Under the pieces are notes generated by a model, which was not told the origin of the DNA, did not search any database, and was given only the letters and a program-made list of their open reading frames with translations. Made by a program: the position numbers and the translations under genes. A DNA stretch of 64,000 nt from Acetobacterium woodii DSM 1030 (GTDB lineage: Bacteria > Bacillota > Clostridia > Eubacteriales > Eubacteriaceae): positions 3,647,732 to 3,711,731 of the forward strand of contig NC_016894.1 of assembly GCF_000247605.1 (NCBI RefSeq). The letters are read 5' to 3'. Shown in pieces: positions 1-6,837 of this stretch (positions are counted from its first letter, which is position 1; each line of letters starts with the position of its first letter).

Positions 1-140
1 TTTTATTGTTTGTACATACAAATATAGCATGTCTTTATATTTTTGTCAATTTACTTTTAGAGCTGCTCGGTTCCATTTTCGAATTATTAAAACACCACCA
101 ATCAACCTCTTTATCCTATCCAAAACGACTATTTACTTAA

Positions 141-869
141 TTAAACTAAAATCTGTCCTAAGAAATTTTGCAGCCGTTCATCTTTAGGGTGGTCAAAGAT
201 TTCTTCCGGCGGCCCTTCTTCGGCTATTTGGCCTTCATTAATAAAAATAACCCGATCGGCAACTTCTTTGGCAAATCCCATTTCATGCGTAACAATAATC
301 ATCGTTCGTCCTTCTTTAGCGAGATCGTTCATAACGCTCAATACTTCACCAACCAATTCTGGATCAAGTGCCGAAGTCGGTTCATCAAAAAGAATCACCT
401 TCGGTTCCATCGCCAGCGATCTGGCAATCGCTACCCGTTGTTGCTGTCCGCCTGAAAGCATCGCCGGATACTCCTCCGCTTTATCAACTAAATTTACTTT
501 TTCAAGTAGATCCATCGCCAAGATCTGCGCTTCTTTTTTATCCATTTTTTTAACTGTAATTGGTCCTTCCATGACATTTTGAATCACCGTCATGTGGGGA
601 AATAAGTTAAACCGCTGGAATACCATCCCTACTTTTTGTCTGACTTGATTAATTTCTTTTTCTAAAACCAATTTCCCATCGATATAAATTTCACCTTCGT
701 TTTTTTTCTCAAGAAAATTGATACACCGTAACAGCGTACTTTTACCCGATCCACTTGAGCCAATCAAACAAACCACTTCGCTTTCTTCGACGGTCAAATC
801 AATACCTCTCAAGACTTCGAGATCACCAAAATATTTATGTAAATTTTTAATTCTAATCATGTCCATCAT
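141..869 (-). CDS. Polar amino-acid ABC transporter ATP-binding protein (GlnQ/HisP type)
   Basis: This is the ATPase that energises uptake of a polar amino acid; it acts at the inner face of the membrane with the permease encoded just upstream. The 242-residue length is typical of the GlnQ/HisP family. Visible motifs are Walker [10 protein letters not shown] near residue 37, the signature LSGGQQQR, and Walker [14 protein letters not shown] followed by the switch histidine in IIVTHEMG. It is the last gene of a minus-strand operon: the permease stop codon TAA directly abuts the first ATG. The GAGAGG ribosome site is only 3 nt from that ATG, so the next ATG (866) or the one at 860 may be the true start. 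The substrate cannot be read from the sequence. Confidence 0.95.
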   Translation of the reverse strand: MMDMIRIKNLHKYFGDLEVLRGIDLTVEESEVVCLIGSSGSGKSTLLRCINFLEKKNEGEIYIDGKLVLEKEINQVRQKVGMVFQRFNLFPHMTVIQNVMEGPITVKKMDKKEAQILAMDLLEKVNLVDKAEEYPAMLSGGQQQRVAIARSLAMEPKVILFDEPTSALDPELVGEVLSVMNDLAKEGRTMIIVTHEMGFAKEVADRVIFINEGQIAEEGPPEEIFDHPKDERLQNFLGQILV

Positions 870-1559
870 TTACCTCTCATTTACTTTCAATTTCAATTCG
901 ACAATACTCAATAGTTTTGTCAACCCCATGGTAATAATCAAGTAATAAACACCAGCGGTGAAATAGATCGGAAAGACATTAAATGTGGCCGCACTAAACT
1001 GACGCGCCAGGAGCATGGTTTCGGTAATGGTAATAACACTGGCTAGCGATGAATCTTTAACCGCAATGATAAATTGATTACCTAAAGCTGGCACCGATCG
1101 TTTAAATGCCTGAGGCAAAACAACTCGCTTCATGGCCTGCCATTTAGTCATTCCGAGTGATCGCGCGGCCTCTCTTTGACCGTAATCAATGGATTCAATA
1201 GAGCCTCTGAATATTTCACTGATATAAGCCCCATTATGCAAGGCTAATGCAATAATGGCTGAAGGAAAACTGTCGATCATAATCCCCAGGCTGGGCAGCC
1301 CAAAGAAAATAAAATATAATTGGAGTAACAAGGGTGTACCCCGAACAATCGTAATATAAAAATTCATTAATTTTTTTAAAAACTTATATTTAGTCAGTTT
1401 TAATACCGCGACGATTAAGCCAATAAGCATTCCCAAAACAATGGAAAAAAAAGCCAATTCCAGGGTTAATTCAACCCCGGGAATAAATTTAGGTGCAAAT
1501 TCGAAAACAGTTTTAAAAAATTCAATCAATCCGTTTCCAAAATTCATTATCACATTCAT
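870..1559 (-). CDS. Polar amino-acid ABC transporter permease (HisM/GlnP type)
   Basis: Membrane subunit of the amino-acid importer. It has several hydrophobic helices and the EAA-loop region typical of the family (AARSLGMTKWQAMKRVVLPQ, about residues 135-155), which contacts the ATPase. The start at 1559 is chosen because GGAGGG lies 5 nt upstream; an in-frame ATG at 1577 overlaps that ribosome site and has none of its own. The protein is 229 residues, normal for the family. It lies between the lipoprotein gene and the ATPase gene and is separated from the lipoprotein gene by two hairpins, so it is probably made in smaller amounts than the binding protein. Confidence 0.94.
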   Translation of the reverse strand: MNVIMNFGNGLIEFFKTVFEFAPKFIPGVELTLELAFFSIVLGMLIGLIVAVLKLTKYKFLKKLMNFYITIVRGTPLLLQLYFIFFGLPSLGIMIDSFPSAIIALALHNGAYISEIFRGSIESIDYGQREAARSLGMTKWQAMKRVVLPQAFKRSVPALGNQFIIAVKDSSLASVITITETMLLARQFSAATFNVFPIYFTAGVYYLIITMGLTKLLSIVELKLKVNER

Positions 1560-1598
1560 AAGATCCCTCCGATTCATTTACGTTAATAAATAAAATGA

Positions 1599-1637
1599 TG
1601 ACATCAGTATCGTCTCTGCGAGAAAATACTGATGTCA
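1599..1637 (-). terminator. Intercistronic hairpin, likely attenuator or mRNA stabiliser
   Basis: A perfect 12 bp inverted repeat (TGACATCAGTAT and its complement) with a 15 nt loop lies between the binding-protein and permease genes. On the minus strand it is followed by an imperfect T-rich stretch. It probably causes partial termination or protects the upstream mRNA, a common device for making more binding protein than permease. Confidence 0.6.
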
Positions 1638-1682
1638 CAGTTTTTTCAATATAATTTTTTAGAAATTTTTGTCAAAAACAAG

Positions 1683-1709
1683 TTCAGACAGCCATTTGGG
1701 CTGTCTGAA
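1683..1709 (-). terminator. Hairpin just downstream of the binding-protein gene
   Basis: A perfect 11 bp stem (TTCAGACAGCC) with a 5 nt loop begins about 10 nt after the lipoprotein stop codon. The run of T downstream on the minus strand is interrupted, which fits partial rather than complete termination. It acts in series with the hairpin at 1599-1637. Confidence 0.65.
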
Positions 1710-1718
1710 TAAAACATC

Positions 1719-2510
1719 CTATTTTTCGAGAATATTCATTCCAAACCAACGGTTACTGATTTCTGCATAAGTACCATCTTCAATGATTGCCGCCAAAGCA
1801 GCATTTACGGCCGCTAACAAATCAGTATCTTCCTGACGGATGGCAATAGCAATTTCTTCGGTATAAAGCAAATCGCCAACTGGTTCAATATCGACACCAT
1901 AATCAATTGGCGCCCGGGCACCAACTACCTTACTGGTTACCAAACCATCTGAACGGCCTTGAGCAACACTGTTAAAATTATCTACATCACTTTGAAATTG
2001 CAAAACTTCAGCGATATTATCCATTCCACTGATATACGCCTGGAAGGTGGTCCCAGTGACAACCCCTACTTTTCCATCAACCAAGTCCGAAATACTGTTT
2101 AATCCCGAACCCGTTTTTGCAAAAAACTGCGCGCCGTCATAATAATATGGATTTGTGAAACTTACTTCTTTGAGTCGTTCATCGGTAATCGCCATACTTC
2201 CGATAATCATATCAAATCGATTTCCGGTAAGCCCACCCACGATGCCATCCCAATCGACGGTAATCGGTTTGGCGGTCACGCCCATTTTTTCAGCAAGAGC
2301 ATTGGCGATATCAATATCAAACCCCGCTAAATTACCATCACTATCAATATAGTTAAATGGTGGATAGGCGCCCGTCATCGCATAAGTCATTTCCCCGCTG
2401 TCCATAATCTTCGCATAGGTTGTTTTATCGGTGGCAGCACTCGAACAGCCACTTAAAATACCCGCAATCACGATTCCCAAAACAACAACAATTAGATTTT
2501 TCTTTTTCAT
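1719..2510 (-). CDS. Amino-acid ABC transporter substrate-binding lipoprotein
   Basis: Extracytoplasmic solute-binding protein (SBP family 3) that delivers an amino acid to the permease. The signal peptide ends in the lipobox LSGC (residues 19-22), so Cys22 should be lipidated. Lobe 1 has the usual GAYPPFNY, LAGFDIDIANALAEKMGV and ITDERLKEVSFTNPYY motifs. Lobe 2 has GKVGVVTGTT and DGTYAEISNRWFG. Lobe order is classical (1 then 2), a useful contrast to the permuted proteins at 44.8-47.9 kb. AAGGAG precedes the ATG. It is the first gene of the transporter operon. A structured RNA with its own terminator lies about 130 nt upstream on the same strand. Confidence 0.95.
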   Translation of the reverse strand: MKKKNLIVVVLGIVIAGILSGCSSAATDKTTYAKIMDSGEMTYAMTGAYPPFNYIDSDGNLAGFDIDIANALAEKMGVTAKPITVDWDGIVGGLTGNRFDMIIGSMAITDERLKEVSFTNPYYYDGAQFFAKTGSGLNSISDLVDGKVGVVTGTTFQAYISGMDNIAEVLQFQSDVDNFNSVAQGRSDGLVTSKVVGARAPIDYGVDIEPVGDLLYTEEIAIAIRQEDTDLLAAVNAALAAIIEDGTYAEISNRWFGMNILEK

Positions 2511-2637
2511 TTCTTTCTCCTTACATGATAATATTTATTTACTACTTTAATCACACCTACCTAACTAAAATAAATTAAGTAAAAATGTAAAGGTTTAATT
2601 AATTTATACTTAAATGCTATGTCTTCCTAAAAAGTAT

Positions 2638-2681
2638 AAAAAAAGGCACTCTAACTCTGAAAATACAGAGTTAGAGTGCCT
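2638..2681 (-). terminator. Intrinsic terminator of the structured RNA
   Basis: A perfect 16 bp stem (AGGCACTCTAACTCTG) with a 6 nt loop is followed on the minus strand by a run of seven T, one of which closes the stem. This is among the strongest terminators in the window. Confidence 0.9.
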
Positions 2682-2904
2682 AAGTTTCGCTATAAAATAA
2701 CTCACATTATACCATCGGATACAATAAATTGTACGATAGTATAGTGTATGACCCAACGATCCTACACAAGCCCCAGTTCTATTAAAATGTTTTTCTATAT
2801 AGATTTCATTTATCAACTTCCAGAGTTTACTCATTTCCACATCAAATGACACGTAAATAAGCTCACAAGGAAAACTACTCAAAATATATACTTCACAACC
2901 TTAT
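2638..2904 (-). ncRNA. Structured RNA of about 265 nt with own promoter and terminator
   Basis: A near-consensus promoter (2911-2939) points into this stretch and a strong intrinsic terminator (2638-2681) ends it, giving a transcript of about 265 nt. Inside, on the minus strand, I see a hairpin GTGTA-G-GATC-GTTG-GGTC-A-TACAC (about 2746-2769), followed by a long imperfect hairpin at about 2703-2745 around ATTGTA/TACAAT. The only sizeable open frame runs straight through the terminator, so this is not a protein gene. Sequence blocks such as ACTGGGGCTTGTGTAGG look like a conserved RNA, and the raiA-motif class of Clostridia or a 6S-like RNA are families to test. No T-box motif is present. It could be an independent RNA or a leader of the amino-acid transporter operon downstream. 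Confidence 0.6.
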
Positions 2905-2910
2905 ATATAT

Positions 2911-2939
2911 ATTATAACAAATAAAGATACCTAAGTCAA
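2911..2939 (-). promoter_or_regulatory. Sigma-A promoter of the structured RNA
   Basis: On the minus strand TTGACT (2939-2934) is followed by a 17 nt spacer and a perfect TATAAT (2916-2911). Transcription should start near 2904. No open reading frame with a ribosome site follows closely, which supports a non-coding product. Confidence 0.85.
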
Positions 2940-2977
2940 CCTAAAATCACTATAATATTATATTAAGGTAACATCCT

Positions 2978-3853
2978 TTATTCTGTTGCTTGTAGTTTTT
3001 CTTTTCCAACCAACACAAAACAAATACCACCCACAATAATTAGTCCGATCCCGCCAATGATACCGGTCGGTAAAGGGCCAATAAAAGGACTGGGCGTTCC
3101 GCTGGTAAAAAAGACCGAAATGGCCGCAAAGCCATTAAGCGATCCATGAGCCATGGCTGCCGGCAAAAAACTGCCCGTGCGGATAGCCAGGAAAGAAAAA
3201 AAAGATCCAATAAACAAGCAAAAAACAATCATCGCTAAAATACCACCCCAAGGCGCACTGGGATAACCAAGACCATAATTATGCCCCATGGCAATGATTG
3301 GTGCATGCCAAATCCCCCAGATTATCCCGGAGATGATAATCGAAACACGGGCGCTGTACCGTTCCATCAGCTTCGGCAGCAGATAACCCCGCCAGCCGAT
3401 TTCTTCACCCGATGTGGTAATGATGTTGATCAATGGTGCCAGAAAAATTCCTAACACCAGTTGTGAAATAAAAATGGTGTAAATGGTGCCCCCAGCCATG
3501 GATATACCTTGGGCCTCATAAAGGGCCGCGATCTGCCCCATCGAGGGATCAAACTGGCTCGGGAAAATAAGAAAATAAACCATCGCCCCCAAAGCAATCA
3601 GTAGCGCCGGACCAAACCAGGCCATCAGATAAAAGCGGATATTGCCTTTAAAATGCGGTTTGAGTCCAAAATTTTTAAACCCTTCTTTGGTAATGAACCG
3701 GGTAATAATCACCGAAATAGCGGGTAAAAGCATCACTACCGAAAGGATGATGGTGGCATAGCTGTTTGACAATCCGCCATTTGCCATTAAGGCGAATTCC
3801 AAGGTCCAGGTCAATAAAAAAGTTAATCCTAAAAATATACCTAATCGTTTCAA
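2978..3853 (-). CDS. CPBP family intramembrane glutamic endopeptidase
   Basis: Predicted membrane protease of the CPBP (CAAX protease and bacteriocin-processing) family. It is 291 residues with about eight hydrophobic segments. The catalytic signature is complete: EEIGWRG with Glu150, Glu151 and Arg155, then His183 in WHAP and His236 in AMAHGS. In Gram-positive bacteria the family is linked to bacteriocin self-immunity, anti-sigma cleavage or peptide maturation, but the substrate here is unknown. The start is a TTG with AAGGAGC 7 nt upstream. It starts 2 nt after the stop of the XRE gene, so the two form an operon. Confidence 0.92.
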   Translation of the reverse strand: MKRLGIFLGLTFLLTWTLEFALMANGGLSNSYATIILSVVMLLPAISVIITRFITKEGFKNFGLKPHFKGNIRFYLMAWFGPALLIALGAMVYFLIFPSQFDPSMGQIAALYEAQGISMAGGTIYTIFISQLVLGIFLAPLINIITTSGEEIGWRGYLLPKLMERYSARVSIIISGIIWGIWHAPIIAMGHNYGLGYPSAPWGGILAMIVFCLFIGSFFSFLAIRTGSFLPAAMAHGSLNGFAAISVFFTSGTPSPFIGPLPTGIIGGIGLIIVGGICFVLVGKEKLQATE

Positions 3854-3855
3854 TT

Positions 3856-4977
3856 TTATGCTCCTTCATTTTTTAAATATTCATTCAATTGTTTAACCAG
3901 TTTTAAAAAGCGCGGATCTTCCTTAATAAAATCAAAAACAGGGTTAGCCAGCAATCCGTCAATCATGCTTTTTTTAATGATCGCCTCGCTTCGGACCGCC
4001 CCCACCCCTAGGTCAAAATCCTCGAACCAGGGCTCGATGGCATCAAAATAGTCGTCTCCATGAAGGGCAAAGGGGAAAAAATCAGAAATGCAGACATGGG
4101 TATAACTTGCCAAATAATCCAACGCCTTATCGGTGTTCTGGTTCATCGCATAAACCTGGGCAGCGGCATAATAAACCTGAACCATCGTATTCGGATGAAG
4201 CTCATCCAGATTGTAAAGTTTAGCCACCCCCAACGTTCTGATCAGAATGGCGTCCACCCGAACAAGATTTGCTGCATTTAGCATCAAATAGCTGGGTGCC
4301 ACTCCAACCAACATCAGCAAATGCTGAAACATGCTAATCTGCTGAACTTGCCTGGCTTTATCAGGATTACCGGCCATTTGATAGGCTTGCGCCAGCATCT
4401 CGGTGTTGGTCGATAAAGGCCGGACCGTTTCGCCCACTAAAGCTATCACTTGCTCTGGCTGATTCAACATCAGGTAGCTGATCCCTTCAATCGTCAATGC
4501 CTCCTGGGCAAGCACCAGGTCATCACTTTCGAAACGAATCCGCTGGCAAAGGGTGGCCGCATTTTTAAGAATCTCCTTGGCGGTATCCGGCTCGGCTGCC
4601 AACATATGATGGTTTACAAAGAGAATCGCCATTTGCAATAGCAGCGGAAAACAGGAATAGTACTTTTTGATAATGGTTTGACATTCATCGATCACTGCTA
4701 CAAAAGGTTTGCTTGCAAAATCAGCCGCCAAACGATGATAAAGTATTTTGATATCGTCATGTGTCAGTTGCGGCGAATACCCCATTAGATCGTCAATACT
4801 GATATTAAAAAAGGCGCTAAGCTGAGGTAAAAAAGTAATATCCGGATAGCTCTGGCCCGTTTCCCATTTGGAAACCGATGCTTTGGAAACCCCAATATAA
4901 GCAGCCAAATCTTCCTGAGTAATTCCTTTTTCGCGGCGTTTGGCGACAATAATTTTGCCAATATTAATTTCTTTCAT
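3856..4977 (-). CDS. XRE family regulator with C-terminal helical repeat region
   Basis: DNA-binding regulator of 373 residues. An N-terminal HTH_3 domain (about residues 8-62, ITQEDLAAYIGVSKASVSKW) is followed by a long alpha-helical region with TPR-like character, presumably for ligand or partner sensing. The start has a GGGAGGTGATGAA ribosome site. It is followed after 2 nt by the CPBP protease, which it probably controls. A 10 bp perfect palindrome upstream of its promoter (5034-5058) is a candidate operator. The same layout (HTH plus helical repeats) recurs in the gene at 30.9-31.9 kb. Confidence 0.9.
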   Translation of the reverse strand: MKEINIGKIIVAKRREKGITQEDLAAYIGVSKASVSKWETGQSYPDITFLPQLSAFFNISIDDLMGYSPQLTHDDIKILYHRLAADFASKPFVAVIDECQTIIKKYYSCFPLLLQMAILFVNHHMLAAEPDTAKEILKNAATLCQRIRFESDDLVLAQEALTIEGISYLMLNQPEQVIALVGETVRPLSTNTEMLAQAYQMAGNPDKARQVQQISMFQHLLMLVGVAPSYLMLNAANLVRVDAILIRTLGVAKLYNLDELHPNTMVQVYYAAAQVYAMNQNTDKALDYLASYTHVCISDFFPFALHGDDYFDAIEPWFEDFDLGVGAVRSEAIIKKSMIDGLLANPVFDFIKEDPRFLKLVKQLNEYLKNEGA

Positions 4978-4994
4978 TTCATCACCTCCCCCTC

Positions 4995-5023
4995 ATTATA
5001 GAACCTTTGCTGTCAAACTACAA
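4995..5023 (-). promoter_or_regulatory. Promoter of the XRE-CPBP operon
   Basis: On the minus strand TTGTAG (5023-5018), a 17 nt spacer and perfect TATAAT (5000-4995) precede the XRE start by about 15 nt. Confidence 0.7.
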
Positions 5024-5033
5024 TGGATTTACA

Positions 5034-5069
5034 GTTGATTTTAATTGATAAAATCAACCAGTAGGTGAT
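5034..5069. promoter_or_regulatory. Overlapping palindromes upstream of the XRE promoter
   Basis: A perfect palindrome with 10 bp arms GTTGATTTTA/TAAAATCAAC and a 5 bp centre spans 5034-5058. It overlaps an ATCAACC-AGTA-GGTGAT dyad (5053-5069) that resembles the operator-like dyad upstream of the ABC operon at 15861-15878. Confidence 0.5.
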
Positions 5070-5109
5070 CGCTAATGGATGCACATCAATAAAAATATCA
5101 ATTTTGTTA

Positions 5110-5161
5110 TTGACATATGTTCATAACAGCGTTATTATAGTTATAAACATATGTTAATAAC
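5110..5161 (+). promoter_or_regulatory. Promoter with two direct operator-like repeats
   Basis: TTGACA (5110-5115), a 17 nt spacer and TATTAT (5133-5138) form a good sigma-A promoter for the ferredoxin operon. Two copies of ACATATGTT(C/A)ATAAC lie at 5113-5127 and 5147-5161, 14 of 15 bases identical. The first overlaps the -35 box and the second lies just past the start point. Each contains the palindrome ACATATGT, so a repressor bound to both would block transcription. Confidence 0.7.
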
Positions 5162-5205
5162 AAATGAGACGTCTACCAATTAGGAAAAAGAAGGGGGGCG
5201 ATTTA

Positions 5206-5373
5206 ATGGCGGCAGTAGTTAATCAAAAAGAATGTATCGGTTGTGGTAAATGCGAAGATGTGTGTCCGGTTGAAGCGATAAAAGTAGTTAATGGCAAAGC
5301 AATTGTCAATGATGAATGTATCGATTGCGGGGCATGCGTTGATGAATGCCCGGTTGAAGCAATCAGTTTATAA
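5206..5373 (+). CDS. Small 2[4Fe-4S] ferredoxin
   Basis: Electron carrier of 55 residues with two classical CxxCxxCxxxCP cluster motifs (Cys10/13/16/20 and Cys38/41/44/48), enough for two [4Fe-4S] clusters. An in-frame ATG at 5164 exists, but the strong AAGGGGGGCG ribosome site lies just before 5206 and the family normally starts here, so 5206 is chosen. It is the first gene of a three-gene operon with two small MPGKDGTGPMG proteins. In anaerobes such proteins cluster with iron-sulfur and dinitrogenase-cofactor-like factors, but the redox partner cannot be read from the sequence. Confidence 0.93.
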   Translation: MAAVVNQKECIGCGKCEDVCPVEAIKVVNGKAIVNDECIDCGACVDECPVEAISL

Positions 5374-5385
5374 AGGAGAATTAAT

Positions 5386-5586
5386 ATGCCCGGAAAAGAT
5401 GGAACCGGCCCCATGGGTAATGGGCCAATTGGTGGTGGCAACGGACGAAGAGGACAAGGGAATGAATTTGGAGCACCAGCATTTTGTGTTTGTCCGCAAT
5501 GCGGAGAAAAGGTACCGCATCAAGCTGGATTTCCCTGCACCTCGGTTAAATGTCCAAAATGTCAAGCTTTAATGATTCGAGAATAA
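5386..5586 (+). CDS. DUF5320-like N-terminus with zinc-ribbon tail
   Basis: Small protein of 66 residues. The first 11 residues, MPGKDGTGPMG, are the hallmark of a small anaerobe protein family (DUF5320-like) of unknown function. The C-terminal half carries a rubredoxin or zinc-ribbon-like set of cysteines, CPQC (about residue 37) and CPKC (about residue 57), that could hold one metal. It follows the ferredoxin gene by 12 nt with AAAGGAG upstream, so it is co-transcribed. The start is shared in sequence with the next gene, suggesting a duplication of the N-terminus attached to a different tail. Confidence 0.82.
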   Translation: MPGKDGTGPMGNGPIGGGNGRRGQGNEFGAPAFCVCPQCGEKVPHQAGFPCTSVKCPKCQALMIRE

Positions 5587-5616
5587 AAAATTAAAACAAT
5601 ATCAGGAGGAATAAAA

Positions 5617-5901
5617 ATGCCAGGAAAAGATGGAACAGGCCCCATGGGCAATGGCCCCGTCGGTAAAAGAAGCGGGTCAGGAAATGGCCGGGGCCGGGGC
5701 GGATGCAGAAACGGCAGCGGAAAAAATAACCGATTTGCCAATAATCGGACAAATGATCCCTATTGTTGGAAATGGGATAATAGCCGCCCGAATGATGCGT
5801 CAGTTTTAAAAAATCAGGCCGAATATTATGAAAAAAAATTAGAAACCATCAAGCAACAAATTTCAAATCTGGAAGTCGAACCTCAAATTACTGAAAATTA
5901 A
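5617..5901 (+). CDS. DUF5320 family protein
   Basis: Protein of 94 residues beginning with the same MPGKDGTGPMG block as its upstream neighbour. A Gly/Arg/Asn-rich middle (about residues 15-45) leads to a short C-terminal helix with coiled-coil character (KNQAEYYEKKLETIKQQISN, about 65-85). AGGAGG lies about 8 nt before the ATG. Function is unknown; related proteins sit beside iron-sulfur cofactor genes in anaerobes. It is the last gene of the ferredoxin operon and is followed directly by a strong terminator. Confidence 0.82.
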   Translation: MPGKDGTGPMGNGPVGKRSGSGNGRGRGGCRNGSGKNNRFANNRTNDPYCWKWDNSRPNDASVLKNQAEYYEKKLETIKQQISNLEVEPQITEN

Positions 5902-5902
5902 A

Positions 5903-5940
5903 AAAACAGCTGTGAATCTTGATTGATTCACAGCTGTTTT
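5903..5940. terminator. Bidirectional intrinsic terminator
   Basis: A perfect 16 bp stem (AAAACAGCTGTGAATC) with a 6 nt loop ends in a T run on both strands. It closes the ferredoxin operon on the plus strand and the DUF1980 operon arriving on the minus strand. Confidence 0.9.
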
Positions 5941-6023
5941 CTTATTATAAATCTCATGAGCTTAAACAATACATACCCTTTCGATTCGTTCATAATTGCT
6001 ATTTATTAATTTCATCCTTAATC

Positions 6024-6827
6024 TTAATAGTTTTTATAATAAATATATCCAACTTCAGGAGCTTCAGCTTTTGTTATGGTAACATCATTAAACATCGGTA
6101 CCAGATGATCATTATATTGATAGGCCGATATTGTCCCCGTAACCGTCACCCATTCTTCATCGGTCAACTCACTTCGCCTATTGCTTTCACACATAATACC
6201 ATAGCCAGCCAAATCTGCTGCACAACATACCATAAAATTTCTTCCTGCCAAAAACTGATCTTCTTTAAAATCGTCCTTTGAATATACTTGAGCTAAATAT
6301 TGATATCTTTTTCCAACAAAATTATCGAGATGAGCATATGTATCAAAAAACCAATCTGCAAAGACATCATCTTTAATGACAACGACGTCGCCAACTTTAT
6401 ATTGTTCATATTTTTCGGATGCATCTTCTTTCGAATCGGAATTCTCAGTTGATTCATTTTTAAAGACTGAAGTCATTGTTTTTTCTTCTACCTGCTGTTC
6501 ACTGGTTGCTCCTAAAAGATTACTTTCTCCCATGGACATATCCTTACTGATAACTCCAGCCGACGGAAATATAAGTGCCATTGCTATTGGAATTACAAAA
6601 ATTAGATAGTGCTTAATATTAACATTATGTCTTGCTTTTCCTATTTTTGAGATTAAGCTTAGCGCAAATAGAATCAGAATGATAATAGTAATCCATAATC
6701 CAATATAAAACCTTGGATGAACATAATAATTTATTTTCTTGCTAAGCATGGCGTAAATCAGCAAAAATGCAATGCTTATTAGAATAATAAATTGAATGCT
6801 TGCTTCTATATTTATTTTTCTTTTCAC
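6024..6827 (-). CDS. TIGR03943/DUF1980 membrane protein (YcgQ-like)
   Basis: Partner protein of UPF0718 permeases. Using the GTG at 6827, which has AAGGAGG 5 nt upstream, gives 267 residues; a longer frame to 6875 would overlap the upstream gene. Three hydrophobic helices at the N-terminus (about residues 8-95) precede a low-complexity Ser/Glu linker and a soluble C-terminal domain containing FADWFFDTY and the cysteine pair VCCAAD. In Bacillus the YcgQ/YcgR pair is the reference for this family. The neighbours (permease fused to a G3E GTPase, and a second G3E GTPase) point to transition-metal homeostasis. The gene follows the fusion gene by about 10 nt. Confidence 0.85.
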   Translation of the reverse strand: MKRKINIEASIQFIILISIAFLLIYAMLSKKINYYVHPRFYIGLWITIIILILFALSLISKIGKARHNVNIKHYLIFVIPIAMALIFPSAGVISKDMSMGESNLLGATSEQQVEEKTMTSVFKNESTENSDSKEDASEKYEQYKVGDVVVIKDDVFADWFFDTYAHLDNFVGKRYQYLAQVYSKDDFKEDQFLAGRNFMVCCAADLAGYGIMCESNRRSELTDEEWVTVTGTISAYQYNDHLVPMFNDVTITKAEAPEVGYIYYKNY

Positions 6828-6837
6828 ATATGCCTCC

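Noticed and set aside
1-140. TTGTAC/ATACAA dyad at the left edge as an operator
   Set aside because: Short and imperfect, and the gene it would control lies outside the window.
2610-2882. A 90-codon open frame on the minus strand
   Set aside because: It runs through a strong intrinsic terminator and two hairpins of the structured RNA, and has no family resemblance.
2638-2904. T-box riboswitch ahead of the amino-acid transporter
   Set aside because: No T-box consensus or specifier stem was found, and the RNA ends in a terminator without a visible antiterminator.
5919-6281. A 120-codon plus-strand frame after the ferredoxin operon
   Set aside because: It begins inside a terminator and is the antisense shadow of the DUF1980 gene.
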